From a virus: a stretch of 47,909 nt of DNA. The first letter of the stretch is position 1. Each line of letters starts with the position of its first letter. This document shows, one piece after another, positions 37,722 through 45,295 of this stretch. The translations under genes were made by a program, and so were the position numbers. Below the pieces are notes generated by a model. The model was not told where the DNA came from and did not search any database. It worked only from the letters and a program-made list of their open reading frames with translations. The stretch covers positions 1 to 47,909 of IMG/VR virus record IMGVR_UViG_3300042197_000276; one strand, written 5' to 3'.

Positions 37722-38623
37722 CAGATGTACTCGGATCTCCTCGCCGGTCAAGCGAAGAGTACCTATACAAGTGTCCATTCTGTGAACACCACAAGCACAA
37801 GCTCAGCGTGAACTTCGATAAGAACGTTTATAAATGCTGGGTTTGTAACGCTACTGGTAAGAGTATCGGTCGGCTGGTCAGACAGTTTGGTTCATTTGAC
37901 GCAAAGCAAGAATGGTCTCTGCACGAAAATGATGTTGATCTGTCCAAGTTCGAAGAGCTATTCGAAACGAAGAAGCCACAACTTGAGACCATTATCAACC
38001 TTCCCGAAGAGTTCGAATCGCTCGCCAACAGAACCCTTATAGACGGCTCTGAAAAGCCTCTCAAATACCTCTACGAGCGCGGCATAACGAGAGAAGACAT
38101 CCTGAAGTGGAAGATAGGCTGGTGCCCTTCTGGACCCTATTATGACCGTATTGTCGTACCTTCGTTCAACAATGATGGATGGGTAAATTACTTTATCTCA
38201 CGTTCGTTCACTGGTGCATTCCCAAAGTATAAGAATCCACAAGCATCAAGGAACATTATCTTCAATGAGCTTTACGTTGATTGGGACAAGCCTATAACGT
38301 TGGTCGAAGGTGTATTCGATGCAATCAAAGCTGATAATGCTGTTCCATTGCTTGGGTCTACACTTACAGAGAACTCAAAACTTTTTCAAGAGATTATCAA
38401 GCGTAATGCTACGGTTTATCTTGCGCTTGATGGAGATGCCAAAAAGAAAGAGATGGACATTCTAGAGATGCTTCTGACATACGGTAACCAAGTATACATG
38501 GTAGATGTTGATGGTTTCAACGATGTTGGTGAAATGACAAAGCAAGAATTCCAACTTCGTAAGAAAGAAGCCTCATTTATCGATCAATCCAACTATTTAC
38601 TTACGAAAATGTTTAGTTTCTAA
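37697..38623 (+). CDS. 61: DNA primase, gp61-like (zinc ribbon plus Toprim)
   Basis: A 308-residue protein (T4 gp61 is 342 aa). Residues 26-50 are a zinc ribbon, CPFC (C26, C29) and YKCWVC (C47, C50). The middle has GITREDILKWKIGWCPSG, typical of the link between zinc ribbon and catalytic core. The Toprim acidic residues are in LVEGVFDAI (E near 203) and ALDGDAKK (D near 244), followed by YMVDVDGFNDVGEM. It would make RNA primers for lagging-strand synthesis together with a gp41-type helicase not seen here. The start at 37697 lies inside the resolvase gene. Recombination genes flank it, consistent with recombination-dependent replication. Confidence 0.9.
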   Translation: MRTKQQILTDVLGSPRRSSEEYLYKCPFCEHHKHKLSVNFDKNVYKCWVCNATGKSIGRLVRQFGSFDAKQEWSLHENDVDLSKFEELFETKKPQLETIINLPEEFESLANRTLIDGSEKPLKYLYERGITREDILKWKIGWCPSGPYYDRIVVPSFNNDGWVNYFISRSFTGAFPKYKNPQASRNIIFNELYVDWDKPITLVEGVFDAIKADNAVPLLGSTLTENSKLFQEIIKRNATVYLALDGDAKKKEMDILEMLLTYGNQVYMVDVDGFNDVGEMTKQEFQLRKKEASFIDQSNYLLTKMFSF

Positions 38624-38637
38624 ACAAAGGAGAATAG

Positions 38638-39516
38638 ATGAAAATCACAAGTAAACGGATCAAAGAGCTTATGTTAGAAGAACTAGGTCCAACCCTCGAT
38701 GAAGTAATGAATGAAATGGGAATGGGACAAGAGCAACCACAAGAGATTGAATTGGTCAATTATCATGGTCAAGAACTTCCACCACCCGACATGCTCGGAG
38801 ATCCAGATTACGAAGGAGAAATGGCTCGTCTACAGTTGCTGAAGGCTTCCCGATACGCTTGTGATTTGACTGACATGCTTAAAGATACTGACCAACTTCC
38901 TGCTTGGATCCAATCAAAGATTACCAAAGCATCGGATTATCTAAGCATAGTAAAACATTACCTATCAGATAGAATTGAGCTTGCACATCGCGATGCTGGT
39001 CATACTGGATCTGCTATCGAGATTGAGTTGGAAGAAATGTTGAAACACGAAGATGATGAATGGAACGTCTACGATTCGAAAGGAAAGAAGAAGCTAGGTT
39101 CTCATCCATCCAAGAAAAAAGCACTAGCTCAAATTGGAGCGATTGAGGCATCCAAGGCTCGTCGCAATGAACAGATAGCTCCTGCCGCTGCTACCGCTCC
39201 TTCTGCACCGGCTGCACCGGCTGCAAAGCCAGCAAATCCAATTAGTTCGAAAATAGGAACCCAAGGTACCTCGGCTTCTACCTTGAAAAAAGCGCAAATT
39301 GTTCAGGCAAAGGGTGCAGGAAATACTGAGTTTAGTCCACAGGAAAGAACAATTATTTTAGACATTAAAACTAAAATAGAACAATTAGCTTCCATGCCAG
39401 ATGTTGATTTGGTAAAGATCCGACCTAAACTTCAACAAGTATTGGCACTTTTATACAAAACTTTTGATAAACAAGTCCAAGCTAGCCAGACACAAATATC
39501 ACAGCAAAAACCATGA
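38638..39516 (+). CDS. putative prohead-internal protein with targeting-like N terminus
   Basis: A 292-residue protein. It begins MKITSKRIKELMLEE, with an L-x-E site at 13-15, the same spacing as in the tagged proteins at 36613 and 39533. Residues about 60-115 contain ARLQLLKASRYACDLTDMLK and ITKASDYLSIVKHYL, a helical domain that I associate with hypothetical proteins of marine T4-like phages. Residues about 138-178 (WNVYDSKGKKKLGSHPSKKK) form a small Lys-rich module. A Pro/Ala linker made of a repeated GCTGCACCG unit follows (about 181-200), then a helical C-terminal bundle. AAGGAG at 38626-38631 is a strong ribosome site. Role inferred: packaged or scaffold-associated head protein. Confidence 0.6.
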   Translation: MKITSKRIKELMLEELGPTLDEVMNEMGMGQEQPQEIELVNYHGQELPPPDMLGDPDYEGEMARLQLLKASRYACDLTDMLKDTDQLPAWIQSKITKASDYLSIVKHYLSDRIELAHRDAGHTGSAIEIELEEMLKHEDDEWNVYDSKGKKKLGSHPSKKKALAQIGAIEASKARRNEQIAPAAATAPSAPAAPAAKPANPISSKIGTQGTSASTLKKAQIVQAKGAGNTEFSPQERTIILDIKTKIEQLASMPDVDLVKIRPKLQQVLALLYKTFDKQVQASQTQISQQKP

Positions 39517-39532
39517 GCTAAGGAGTTTCATT

Positions 39533-40096
39533 ATGAAAAATGATATGAAACTTATTCTTGAAAGATGGGACAGATACAGACTTGATGAAATAGATTCAGT
39601 AGTTCAACAGATAAGACAAGTATTTTCTCAAGGAAAGCAAATCGTCGATCAGGCAAAACAAAAGATTGATGTTGATCTTGGGCCTGCCGAAATCAATACT
39701 TATGGAGATCTTAAGAAAGTTTTACAAGCAATCGAATTGAAAAGAACTGGTAAGTTAGCAGCCGAGAAAGTCACTGAATACCTAAAAGGCTTATTACCTC
39801 CGGGTGCTTCGACTGTTTACAATATGATAAAAGATGCAAAAGATACATTTGATTTCGTAAAAAACATGTACTCAGCAGATGACAGTTTCAAAACACAGTC
39901 AGGCTTAGACAGATTGAATGTTGACGACAATGTTAGTAAAATTGTAGATGATAACGTTGAAGCAGCATTTATGAAACATCTTGTTACTGCACTTGGAAGA
40001 ATGAAAGATGAAACTCCAATTGGCGATTGGAATGCGACACAGGAATTAGAAAGATATCTGGCTCAACAATTCGAAGGACACGCAGTCAAGAAATAA
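39533..40096 (+). CDS. putative internal head protein with capsid-targeting-like N terminus
   Basis: A 187-residue protein. I start at ATG 39533, after AAGGAG at 39521-39526; the frame extends upstream to 39464 but that part overlaps the previous gene. Residues 5-19, MKLILERWDRYRLDE, repeat the tag of the protein at 36613, including a closing L-x-E. The rest is helical and soluble: QIRQVFSQGKQIVDQAKQK, a Gly/Pro turn (LPPGAST) and a C-terminal bundle. No enzyme motif is visible. The parallel with cleaved T4 internal proteins suggests it is packaged in the head, but this is inference. Confidence 0.6.
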   Translation: MKNDMKLILERWDRYRLDEIDSVVQQIRQVFSQGKQIVDQAKQKIDVDLGPAEINTYGDLKKVLQAIELKRTGKLAAEKVTEYLKGLLPPGASTVYNMIKDAKDTFDFVKNMYSADDSFKTQSGLDRLNVDDNVSKIVDDNVEAAFMKHLVTALGRMKDETPIGDWNATQELERYLAQQFEGHAVKK

Positions 40097-40143
40097 CCTG
40101 CTATTCGATTGTACGGTTAATACAAAATTGACAGTGTAGTGGC

Positions 40144-40172
40144 TTGACCTTCCGTCCCTGCCGCGTTATAAT
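40144..40172 (+). promoter_or_regulatory. sigma70-type promoter of the Mre11-Rad50 gene
   Basis: TTGACC (40144-40149), 17 bases, then a perfect TATAAT (40167-40172). Transcription would start about 40179, some 15 bases before the GTG at 40195, with GGAG at 40186-40189. It lies in the largest gap of the window (98 bases), and a TTGACA at 40128 has no matching -10 box. Host polymerase would use it early. The gap has no other feature. Confidence 0.7.
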
Positions 40173-40194
40173 AGAAGCATAGAATGGAGTTTGT

Positions 40195-43100
40195 GTGAGC
40201 ATTCGCATTGCCCACATTTCGGATACTCACATCCGAAATTATAAGTATCACTTTGAGTACAAAGCAGCTTTTCAAGATTTGTATTCAAAGCTGCGTGAAC
40301 AGAAAGTAGATTATATTATACACTGTGGTGACATTGCTCACACAAAGACACAGCTATCTCCTGAGTACTTTGAGTTGGCAAGTGACTTTTTGAGCAATCT
40401 TGCTAACATTGCCCCAACATACGTTATCCTTGGTAACCACGACGGCAATCTAAAGAATTCAAATCGTCAAGATGCGATTACCCCAATCGTGCAAGCCTTG
40501 ATGCATTCCAACTTGCATCTTCTGAAGAACTCTGGCGAAGTAGTGGTGAACGATCTACTTACTCTGAATGTTCTTTCTGTTTTTGACGAAGATAAATGGG
40601 TAAAGCCAAGTGATCAATCAAAGATCAACATTGCGCTTTATCACGGTGCTATTGGAGGGGTCCAGACTGATATAGGCTGGACTATGCAAGGAGGAGACCA
40701 TGATCTCAGCATTTTTTCTGATCACGATTACGCTTTGCTTGGTGACATTCACAAAACCAACCAAGTTCTAGATACAGAAGGTAAAGTTCGTTACCCCGGT
40801 TCTACTATCCAACAGAACTTTGGTGAAACAAATGATAAAGGCTATTTGCTTTGGGATATTCGAAGCAAGGACGACTTTGATTGTACACACATTCAAATCC
40901 ATAATCCAAGGCCATTTGTCACGGTCAATCTTACATCCAAGGGACAACTACCTAAGAATGTCGTAGTTCCTTCGGGTGCAAGAGTTAGGCTAGCTAGCGA
41001 ATTCAATCTTACCGTTCAGCAAATGAACAGGGCAGTAGAACTAGCAAAGCATAAGTTTAGCCCTGAAAGCGTTACCTTCCTTTCGCGTGCTGATAACAAG
41101 CGTGGTCTAGGCTCAAACGCAATCACAAATGTGCCAAAAGAGAACCTACGAGACCCAGCAATTCTAGAGAAGTTCATTCGGGATTATCTGAAAGACTACG
41201 AATGCACCGAAGAAGTAATTCAAAAGGTTCTTGAACTAAACAAGAAATACTCTGCTATCGTAGAGGAAACCGAAGAGGTTGGTCGTAACATCAACTGGCA
41301 AATCAAGTCTTTGGAATGGAGCAATCTTTTCAACTACGGCGAGAATAACAAGATCAATTTCGAAAATTTATCAGGTATTGTCGGTATCTTTGGCAAGAAC
41401 TTCTCCGGTAAGTCTAGCATTGTTGACTCACTATTATTCACTATCTTCAACACAACTTCGAAGAATGAACGTAAGAACTTTAATGTTATCAACCAACAGA
41501 AGAATTTTGCTTCTTGTGTCGCAACAATCGCTATCAACACTGACATTTATACAATCGAACGCTCGCTAACAAAGTACAAGAAGAAAGCAAAGTCTGAAGT
41601 ATTTGATGAAGCCAAGGCAGAGCTTGACTTTGTGAAAGAATGCACAGTCACCAATACTAAAGAATCAATGAATGGTGTTTCCCGAGTTGAAACCGACCAC
41701 AACATTCGTCGTATCTTCGGTACATTCGATGACTTCTTGAATACGTCCATGTCTAGCCAGCTTGATGGTCTTTCGTTTGTACGCGAAGGCAGTACAAAGC
41801 GCAAGGAGATTATTGCTAAGTTCTTAGATTTGGAAATCTTCGAAAAGAAGTTTAGACTAGCCAAAGATGATAGTTCCGATCTAAAAGGTGCGCTCCGTCG
41901 CTTGGAAGGCCGTAATTTTGATGGCGAGATTGATAATGCCCATGTTGAGCTAACAAATAGCGAACAAGAGCTATCGGACTGTCTAGAGAAATGCAAGATA
42001 CTTGAAGCAAGAGTACAAGAATTAGAAAATGAAATCAAAACTCTTGAAGAACAAGTTAATGCTTGCTCAACTGAAGTGATTGATGGAGCAGAACTTCGTA
42101 ATCTTATTTCTAAGACCAACCTCAATGTTTTGACTACCGAAGGTCAAGTGATAGAAAATGAAAAGTCGTTGGCGGAAAAGAAAACACTTCTTGAAAAGAT
42201 CACGGCCTTTATTGCTAACTACGATTATCAATCCTTGGTTGTACGCAAAGAAAACGTTAAGTTACTAAGGGAACAGATGTCCGAAATGGAAAGAGAGGTA
42301 AAGCTAGCTTCAAGCAAAGCAAGTTTACTAGAAGGAATTCCATGCGGTACTCAGTTTCCTAAGTGTAAGTTTATTCGCGATGCTTCTGGTTCCTCAACTA
42401 TTGTTACCGAGACAAAGGATAAGATCCAGCAGTTGACAGATAAACTCTCCGAATACAAGCCAGATAGCATTCAAGCTGATTTGGATAAGTACAACTCAAT
42501 CATTGCCCGTAGGGAAGAACTTGTAAAAGAGATCAAGGATCTAGATTTTTACATCGAACGTGGTAACTTCAATCTAACAAAACTTCAAGATGAGCTAGGT
42601 TCTCTACGGCAAAAGGAAGAAGTATACGAACAGACGAAAGAGCAAATAAAAAATGCCCAATCCCTAATGATAAATCTGAACAAACTAAAAGTATCTTTGA
42701 AAGATGCAAAGCGTTCACATACAGACTGCACAGACAAGCTGGTCCTTATTCATCGCAGAATTGGTTCTGCTGAACAGAAATTAGAAATGCTAACAACTCA
42801 AAAAGATGAGCTAGCAGAACTGCGTACAGAATTCTCAGCATACGAGCTTTTCATGCGCTGTATGCATTCAAATGGTATTGCTTATGACATTATTAAGAAG
42901 CAACTTCCGGTTGTAAATGATGAGATTACCAAGATCCTTTCAAATCTCACAGAGTTCAACGTATTCTTTGAAGAGGAAGGAGATAAACTGGACATCATGA
43001 TCAAACATGTTGACCAAGACCCAAGGCCGCTTTCAATGGCCTCCGGTGCCGAAAAGACTATGGCCGCTATGGCTATTCGTTTGGCTCTACTTCAAGTTTC

Positions 43101-43311
43101 TAATCTTCCAAAGTCAGACATAATGATCTTAGATGAGCCGGGTACTGCACTTGATGAAAATCATCTTCAAACCTTTACTCAACTTCTTGATTTGCTAAAA
43201 ACTCAATTTAGAACAATTTTGGTTATTTCGCACCTTGATAGCTTGAAAGATGTAGTTGATACGACAATTGAAATCGCTAGTAAAGATGGTTTTGCTTTTG
43301 TAAATCAGTGA
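40195..43311 (+). CDS. 47/46: fused Mre11-Rad50 recombination nuclease (gp47-gp46 fusion)
   Basis: A 1038-residue protein from a GTG start. Residues 1-350 are an Mre11/SbcD-type nuclease with all phosphodiesterase motifs: DTH (D10, H12), HCGDIAH (D46), GNHD (80-83), YHGAIGG (H150) and GDIH (183-186). A spacer with a helical stretch follows. Residues about 370-1038 are a Rad50/SbcC-type ATPase: Walker A GKNFSGKSS (about 398-406), coiled coils, a hook with C717 and C724 (CGTQFPKC), the signature ASGAEKTMAA (about 949) and Walker B IMILDEPGTALDE (about 975). T4 has these as separate gp47 and gp46. The complex resects DNA ends for recombination-dependent replication and host DNA breakdown. The join is one continuous frame. 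Its promoter suggests early expression. Confidence 0.93.
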   Translation: MSIRIAHISDTHIRNYKYHFEYKAAFQDLYSKLREQKVDYIIHCGDIAHTKTQLSPEYFELASDFLSNLANIAPTYVILGNHDGNLKNSNRQDAITPIVQALMHSNLHLLKNSGEVVVNDLLTLNVLSVFDEDKWVKPSDQSKINIALYHGAIGGVQTDIGWTMQGGDHDLSIFSDHDYALLGDIHKTNQVLDTEGKVRYPGSTIQQNFGETNDKGYLLWDIRSKDDFDCTHIQIHNPRPFVTVNLTSKGQLPKNVVVPSGARVRLASEFNLTVQQMNRAVELAKHKFSPESVTFLSRADNKRGLGSNAITNVPKENLRDPAILEKFIRDYLKDYECTEEVIQKVLELNKKYSAIVEETEEVGRNINWQIKSLEWSNLFNYGENNKINFENLSGIVGIFGKNFSGKSSIVDSLLFTIFNTTSKNERKNFNVINQQKNFASCVATIAINTDIYTIERSLTKYKKKAKSEVFDEAKAELDFVKECTVTNTKESMNGVSRVETDHNIRRIFGTFDDFLNTSMSSQLDGLSFVREGSTKRKEIIAKFLDLEIFEKKFRLAKDDSSDLKGALRRLEGRNFDGEIDNAHVELTNSEQELSDCLEKCKILEARVQELENEIKTLEEQVNACSTEVIDGAELRNLISKTNLNVLTTEGQVIENEKSLAEKKTLLEKITAFIANYDYQSLVVRKENVKLLREQMSEMEREVKLASSKASLLEGIPCGTQFPKCKFIRDASGSSTIVTETKDKIQQLTDKLSEYKPDSIQADLDKYNSIIARREELVKEIKDLDFYIERGNFNLTKLQDELGSLRQKEEVYEQTKEQIKNAQSLMINLNKLKVSLKDAKRSHTDCTDKLVLIHRRIGSAEQKLEMLTTQKDELAELRTEFSAYELFMRCMHSNGIAYDIIKKQLPVVNDEITKILSNLTEFNVFFEEEGDKLDIMIKHVDQDPRPLSMASGAEKTMAAMAIRLALLQVSNLPKSDIMILDEPGTALDENHLQTFTQLLDLLKTQFRTILVISHLDSLKDVVDTTIEIASKDGFAFVNQ

Positions 43312-43320
43312 CTATTTATA
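43312..43320 (+). promoter_or_regulatory. intergenic CTATTTATA motif (copy 3)
   Basis: It starts one base after the stop of the Mre11-Rad50 gene. CTATTTATACT then AGAGG (43323-43327) repeats the arrangement before the gene at 36613. TATAAATC follows at 43328-43335, directly before the ATG at 43336. Confidence 0.4.
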
Positions 43321-43335
43321 CTAGAGGTATAAATC

Positions 43336-43545
43336 ATGGTACAAAAAGCACTCGTTGACTGGGGGCTAAACAAACTAGTCTCTAGAAAACTATTAGTATG
43401 GACAACAGCAACTGTTCTAGCCGGTATTGGCTTTCTTTCAAGCTCTGATTGGGTTCTAATCAGCGGCCTTTACATAGGGACACAAAGTGTTATCGATTCT
43501 ATCGTCAAGCTACGCGGCGGTCGTTCAACTTCTGAAGAAGCTTGA
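43336..43545 (+). CDS. holin-like small membrane protein
   Basis: A 69-residue protein with two close hydrophobic helices, about 20-36 (LLVWTTATVLAGIGFLSS) and 38-58 (SDWVLISGLYIGTQSVIDSI), joined by a short turn. A basic and then acidic tail (KLRGGRSTSEEA) follows. Size and topology match class II holins, and the next gene is spanin-like; both points favour a lysis role, but no holin sequence signature exists to prove it. AGAGG lies eight bases before the start. The 3' end overlaps the next gene by 59 bases in another frame, the dense overlap typical of lysis cassettes. Confidence 0.55.
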   Translation: MVQKALVDWGLNKLVSRKLLVWTTATVLAGIGFLSSSDWVLISGLYIGTQSVIDSIVKLRGGRSTSEEA

Positions 43546-43924
43546 TTTCGTCGCTTTCATAAAGCTTATAGGCAAATACTGGCGTGAGATACTAATAATT
43601 GCATTGATTATTGGTTTCTCTATTGCATTGAAAAACCAAAAGAGTTATAATAATGAAATGTATCAAGACTTGATCGAGATACAGAGCGAGGAAATCGATA
43701 AACTGAACGAAGCTCATAAAGAAGAGCTAAAGAAACGTGAAGCTGTTATTGCAAAGTATCAAGCTCAGATCGATAAAATAGAAAAGGATTATCAAAAGAA
43801 ACTCAAAGAACTTTCTACTAAGAAAGATAAGAGAGTAAAAGAGATTGTGAAAAAGAGAACCGATAATCCTAAAGAAGTCGCAAACATTATAACTAATACA
43901 TTTGGATTTGAACATGTGGAATAA
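43487..43924 (+). CDS. inner-membrane coiled-coil protein, i-spanin-like
   Basis: A 145-residue protein. I accept the GTG start at 43487 because AGGGA (43476-43480) lies six bases upstream; no later start is convincing before the membrane helix. Residues 34-49 (EILIIALIIGFSIALK) form one span. Residues about 55-120 are a Lys/Glu-rich coiled coil (EIDKLNEAHKEELKKREAVI), and the tail is short. One N-terminal span and a periplasmic coiled coil is the layout of inner-membrane spanins (Rz-like), which fuse inner and outer membranes in Gram-negative lysis. No matching lipoprotein (o-spanin) is embedded in or next to it, so the call is tentative. Confidence 0.5.
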   Translation: MLSILSSSYAAVVQLLKKLDFVAFIKLIGKYWREILIIALIIGFSIALKNQKSYNNEMYQDLIEIQSEEIDKLNEAHKEELKKREAVIAKYQAQIDKIEKDYQKKLKELSTKKDKRVKEIVKKRTDNPKEVANIITNTFGFEHVE

Positions 43925-44372
43925 AATCATACTGATTATTTGTCTAGCACTATTATCTGCCAACGCTTATGGCGAAGAACAAAAAGGAAAATTCGTACTT
44001 GTTCCTAAAGATGGAAAAGTACCATTTCAAGCAACTTGCTTTGACGACTTGGCAACTGCCGTCTTGATCTCTGACAAAGAGCTTAGAGAAGCACAGTATA
44101 AATTAGAATTAGAAAAGCAAACTTCTATCCTGAAGACTGAATGTGACAAGCGTATAGAACTAGATAAGGTTTCTACTGACGCTGAAAGAGATAGACTATT
44201 GATACAACTTCAATCAAAGCAAGAGCAAATTGATGGTCTAAATAAAAGACTTTCCAAAATAGAACGTACTGACATTCCCGGCATTATTACCGCCAGCCTC
44301 TTAGGTGGTATCATTGTTGGTGGCGGAACAGCCATTGGTATAAACGCAGCAATAAATAAGAAAAATGACTGA
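43914..44372 (+). CDS. exported coiled-coil protein with C-terminal membrane helix (lysis-region)
   Basis: A 152-residue protein. Residues 1-20 (WNKIILIICLALLSANAYG) form a signal peptide with a likely cut near ANA-YG; there is no lipobox. Next come VLVPKDGKVPFQATCFDDLA, then a long coiled coil (about 55-120) with Cys, and a C-terminal Gly-rich hydrophobic helix (GIITASLLGGIIVGGGTAIG) before a basic end. From memory, proteins with a signal peptide, a PKDGKxPF-type segment, a coiled coil and a tail helix occur in lysis regions of other large phages of Gram-negative hosts. The role is unknown; a spanin partner is possible. It overlaps both neighbours by about 10 bases. Confidence 0.55.
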   Translation: MWNKIILIICLALLSANAYGEEQKGKFVLVPKDGKVPFQATCFDDLATAVLISDKELREAQYKLELEKQTSILKTECDKRIELDKVSTDAERDRLLIQLQSKQEQIDGLNKRLSKIERTDIPGIITASLLGGIIVGGGTAIGINAAINKKND

Positions 44373-44772
44373 CCCATCGAAACTGGATCTGAATCAAATA
44401 GCCAAGTATGAGCAGGCTATAGCCAAGAAATACGGTCAAGAAGCTGCCGATAACATTCGGGGTTACTGGAATGACGAAAAAGAAAGCGTTTATCTAGAAC
44501 AACTAAGGCTTCTCAAAGAAAAAGATCTTGATACTTGGGACAAAGAGCGAAAAGTCTTTGCTGACGGGTTTTTTATAACAGAAAAACTACTTACTAGAGA
44601 AAGTCCTTTTATTCCCTGTCCTATCTGTAACAAAGCAGAAAATAATGCCAAAGACGATTTCTGTATAAAGAAATACGAATGTTGTTATACATGCTATGTT
44701 CAATGGGTTGAAGACAGAGAAGAAAGATGGAAATCTGGGTGGAGGCCCAATAAAAATGGCAACAATTCTTGA
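44365..44772 (+). CDS. small zinc-binding phage protein of unknown function
   Basis: A 135-residue protein overlapping the previous gene by eight bases. The N-terminal half is helical and charged. The C-terminal half has CPIC (about 85-88) and then ECCYTCYVQWVEDREERW ending in KSGWRP, which suggests one zinc ribbon made by the two Cys pairs. From memory, the ending YxQWVExREERWKSGWRP recurs in proteins encoded close to terL in large marine phages. It may act in packaging or as a small DNA-binding factor; neither is shown by the sequence. Confidence 0.6.
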   Translation: MTDPSKLDLNQIAKYEQAIAKKYGQEAADNIRGYWNDEKESVYLEQLRLLKEKDLDTWDKERKVFADGFFITEKLLTRESPFIPCPICNKAENNAKDDFCIKKYECCYTCYVQWVEDREERWKSGWRPNKNGNNS

Positions 44773-45295
44773 AGTAGTACAAACAATCTCCAGCATCGTT
44801 AGCGAGTTGGGGTATGACGGAGCCAGAAATAAGAAAGGCGAACCCGTCAAGATTGGTCTTAAAAGAGAAGAAGGAAATCCTCTACTCGATAAGCGAGTAA
44901 TGGATGGGTTCGGCGTGCAATTCCACGGCGATCAACTAATCATCAAGTACCATTCAGAGATCATGCTTCAAGAAATCTATAAGGGCAATCTAGAATCCGA
45001 AGTAGAACAAAGAATTCAAGATGTTGCTAACTTCATTAAGAAGGAATACAGTGGATACTCAAAGGCAAAAGGTTCTTTGACACTTACACCACTCGATGAA
45101 GTGAAGGTCCGCGCCGAGAACACTTCCCGTATTCGCTATTGGGTTACAGCCCATAGAGCATACAAGATTGGCAGCGCACAAGGAACCGATCCAGTAAAGG
45201 GCGAGAGCAAAGATTCAGTCGATGCAAAGTTCCGCTCCTTCTTAGAGCAAGGAGGCTTAGGTACTCGTCCGAAGAATGACACAAGACGAGACTGA
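44756..45295 (+). CDS. conserved protein upstream of terminase, unknown function
   Basis: A 179-residue protein. ATG 44756, with GGAGG at 44741-44745, is preferred to a start at 44696 inside the previous gene. Landmarks are a helical start (ATILEVVQTISSIVSEL), GYDGARNKKGEPVKIGLKRE, VMDGFGVQFHGDQLIIKYHS and RIQDVANFIKKEY followed by a LTLTPLDEVKVR strand. These blocks recall a conserved protein encoded directly before terL in many large T4-like marine phages. It might be a head, neck or packaging accessory protein. The stop overlaps the TerL start as TGATG. Confidence 0.6.
   Translation: MATILEVVQTISSIVSELGYDGARNKKGEPVKIGLKREEGNPLLDKRVMDGFGVQFHGDQLIIKYHSEIMLQEIYKGNLESEVEQRIQDVANFIKKEYSGYSKAKGSLTLTPLDEVKVRAENTSRIRYWVTAHRAYKIGSAQGTDPVKGESKDSVDAKFRSFLEQGGLGTRPKNDTRRD

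Noticed and set aside
39181-39240. DNA-level tandem repeat (GCTGCACCG units)
   Set aside because: Only two to three short units that encode a Pro/Ala linker; explained by protein composition.
40128-40133. TTGACA as a second -35 box
   Set aside because: No TATAAT-like box lies 16-18 bases downstream.
41279-41569. Possible internal gene near the Mre11/Rad50 junction
   Set aside because: It is a shifted frame of the Rad50 Walker A region without similarity to anything; the main frame is intact.
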